This document shows, piece after piece, positions 5,860 through 6,297 of a stretch of 6,297 nt of DNA. Origin of the DNA: a bacterium (GTDB lineage Bacteria; 4484-113; JALSIF01); the NCBI GenBank assembly GCA_026981635.1, contig JALSIF010000020.1, positions 1 to 6,297 on the forward strand. The letters are read 5' to 3'. Position numbers and translations under genes: made by a program. Position 1 is the first letter of the stretch; every line of letters begins with the position of its first letter. A model generated the notes under the pieces. That model made no database searches and was not told where the DNA came from. It saw only the letters and a program-made list of their open reading frames with translations.

Positions 5860-5881
5860 CTGCCCAGCCTTTCGGGGGCAG
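5860..5881 (+). other. Hairpin just after the DUF302 stop
   Basis: CTGCCC (5860-5865) pairs with GGGCAG (5876-5881). An inner CC/GG pair closes a TTTC loop and leaves AG as a bulge. No T-tract follows, so it is not a typical intrinsic terminator. It may protect the 3' end of the mRNA or be chance in GC-rich DNA. Confidence 0.35.
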
Positions 5882-5927
5882 GGGGGAGTCTGACAGGCCG
5901 GGTTGAACAGGTAACACAATCTGGCCG

Positions 5928-5956
5928 TCTTAGGGGTAAAAGGTCTAAGAGACCTT
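5928..5956 (+). other. Two mutually exclusive hairpins in the DUF302 3' region
   Basis: Hairpin A pairs TCTTAG (5928-5933) with CTAAGA (5945-5950). Hairpin B pairs AAGGTCT (5940-5946) with AGACCTT (5950-5956) around a 3-nt AAG loop. They share bases 5945-5946 and 5950 and cannot form together. B has the longer stem (7 bp) but a tight loop. Together with the terminator downstream they give this region a structured-RNA look, either as a long 3' UTR or a small separate RNA. Confidence 0.35.
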
Positions 5957-5970
5957 CCTCACCACATCCC

Positions 5971-5979
5971 TTCCTCCTT
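5971..5979 (+). promoter_or_regulatory. Anti-Shine-Dalgarno-like segment TTCCTCCTT in the 3' region
   Basis: This 9-nt segment lies in a pyrimidine-rich, probably unpaired stretch (5953-5985) between the hairpins at 5928-5956 and the terminator. It is the exact complement of 5389-5397, the ribosome binding site of the upstream DUF302 gene. It could base-pair with that site in cis or with others in trans. Confidence 0.35.
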
Positions 5980-5985
5980 CCCCCC

Positions 5986-6017
5986 GAGGACCGCTGAAAA
6001 GGCGGTCCTCTTTTTTT
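5986..6017 (+). terminator. Intrinsic (Rho-independent) terminator
   Basis: A 9-bp perfect GC-rich stem, GAGGACCGC (5986-5994) with GCGGTCCTC (6002-6010), closes a 7-nt loop TGAAAAG and is followed at once by seven T (6011-6017). It reads on the + strand and ends the DUF302 transcript upstream of thrS; the other strand lacks a matching T-tract. thrS has its own promoter downstream, so this does not look like an attenuator. Confidence 0.92.
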
Positions 6018-6055
6018 GCCCGCCCCATTACGAATTGGAGGAGACCCTTGGGGGC

Positions 6056-6061
6056 TATAAT
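6056..6061 (+). promoter_or_regulatory. -10 promoter element (TATAAT) for thrS
   Basis: A perfect TATAAT preceded by GGGGGC ends 10 nt before ATG 6072. Transcription from about 6068 would leave a leader of only about 4 nt, so the mRNA would be near-leaderless. The best -35 candidate, TTGGAG (6035-6040), is at a short 15-nt spacing and is weak. Confidence 0.6.
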
Positions 6062-6071
6062 TCGCCCGCCC

Positions 6072-6297
6072 ATGCCGGTAGTTAAAAAGCCCGATCCTAA
6101 CTCCCCCGAGCAGCAGCGCCTGCTCAGGCTTCGCCACAGCGCAAGCCACCTTCTTGCCGAGGCGGTCCTTGACCTCTTCCCCGGCACCCAACTGGCCATC
6201 GGCCCGGCCATCGCCGAGGGCTTCTACTACGACTTTGACGTGCGCAGAAACGGCGAGCAGGTCACCCTCACCGAGGAGGACCTGGGCCGCATTGAAA
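6072..6297 (+). CDS. thrS: Threonyl-tRNA synthetase, N-terminal part (partial; lacks the TGS domain)
   Basis: The first 75 residues are present and the gene runs off the window. The enzyme attaches threonine to tRNA-Thr in the cytoplasm and clears mischarged Ser-tRNA through its N2 editing domain. [18 protein letters not shown] begins at residue 20 and carries the editing-site HxxxH (H22, H26); [15 protein letters not shown] follows, as in the family. In E. coli-type enzymes a TGS domain of about 60 residues precedes this segment; here there are only about 19 residues, so TGS is absent. TGS-less ThrRS are known in several lineages, including, to my knowledge, cyanobacteria and Chloroflexota. 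The start is ATG 6072, 10 nt after a TATAAT box and with no nearby Shine-Dalgarno sequence. An in-frame TTG at 6048, preceded by GGAGGAG (6037-6043), is an alternative that would add 8 residues and put the -10 box inside the gene. Neither start restores TGS. Confidence 0.9.
   Translation, partial: MPVVKKPDPNSPEQQRLLRLRHSASHLLAEAVLDLFPGTQLAIGPAIAEGFYYDFDVRRNGEQVTLTEEDLGRIE

Noticed and set aside
5851-6071. T-box riboswitch controlling thrS
   Set aside because: No T-box consensus or antiterminator pairing with the terminator stem was found, and thrS has its own -10 box downstream of the terminator.
5847-6211. Minus-strand open frames over the terminator and the start of thrS
   Set aside because: They cross an intrinsic terminator and the thrS promoter and encode no recognisable domain.
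1-6297. CRISPR array, tRNA or rRNA gene, transposon ends, toxin-antitoxin or defence module
   Set aside because: No regularly spaced repeats, clover-leaf structure, transposase frame, terminal repeats or small gene pairs of that kind were seen on either strand. The window looks like ordinary chromosome.

Overview
This GC-rich bacterial window carries ordinary chromosomal genes: codon third positions are mostly G or C, starts include GTG, and one cell-envelope gene is a lipoprotein. I see no IS element, phage gene, CRISPR array, tRNA or rRNA. The organism cannot be named from this. A TGS-less threonyl-tRNA synthetase, a divergent phosphoglucose isomerase, an extracytoplasmic dockerin lipoprotein and near-leaderless promoters suggest a deep-branching or thermophilic lineage (Chloroflexota-like, Bipolaricaulota-like or another candidate phylum). 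That placement is inference only.

Layout. (1) 1-536, + strand: 3' end of a phosphoglucose isomerase gene, open at the window edge. (2) 546-1370, - strand, convergent with it across 9 bp: an unrecognised protein with one N-terminal membrane segment and a Lys/Arg-rich tail. (3) 1371-1474: a divergent intergenic region with a promoter for each flanking gene. (4) 1475-3523, +: a 682-residue lipoprotein with a cohesin-like region, a complete dockerin and a probable bacterial Ig-like domain. (5) 3580-4413, +: a prepilin peptidase. (6) 4472-5287, +: an OmpR-type regulator whose receiver domain has lost all the phosphorylation residues. (7) 5404-5850, +: a DUF302-family protein with a strong ribosome binding site. 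(8) 5851-6055: a structured 3' region with hairpins, a pyrimidine-rich stretch and a clear intrinsic terminator. (9) 6072-end, +: start of threonyl-tRNA synthetase.

How the genes relate. This is not an obvious single pathway. The lipoprotein and prepilin peptidase both concern the cell envelope, but no pilin or secretion ATPase is in view. The regulator could act on its neighbours, but nothing shows this directly. Several genes have a -10 element 8-10 nt before the start codon and no Shine-Dalgarno sequence (546-1370, 3580-4413, thrS). Others have classical ribosome binding sites (1475, 4472, 5404), so two modes of translation initiation appear side by side.

I found no convincing new multi-gene system. 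The observations most worth a second look are a 9-nt perfect complement between the 3' region of the DUF302 transcript and that gene's own Shine-Dalgarno sequence, the phosphorylation-dead receiver regulator, and the near-leaderless promoter pattern.
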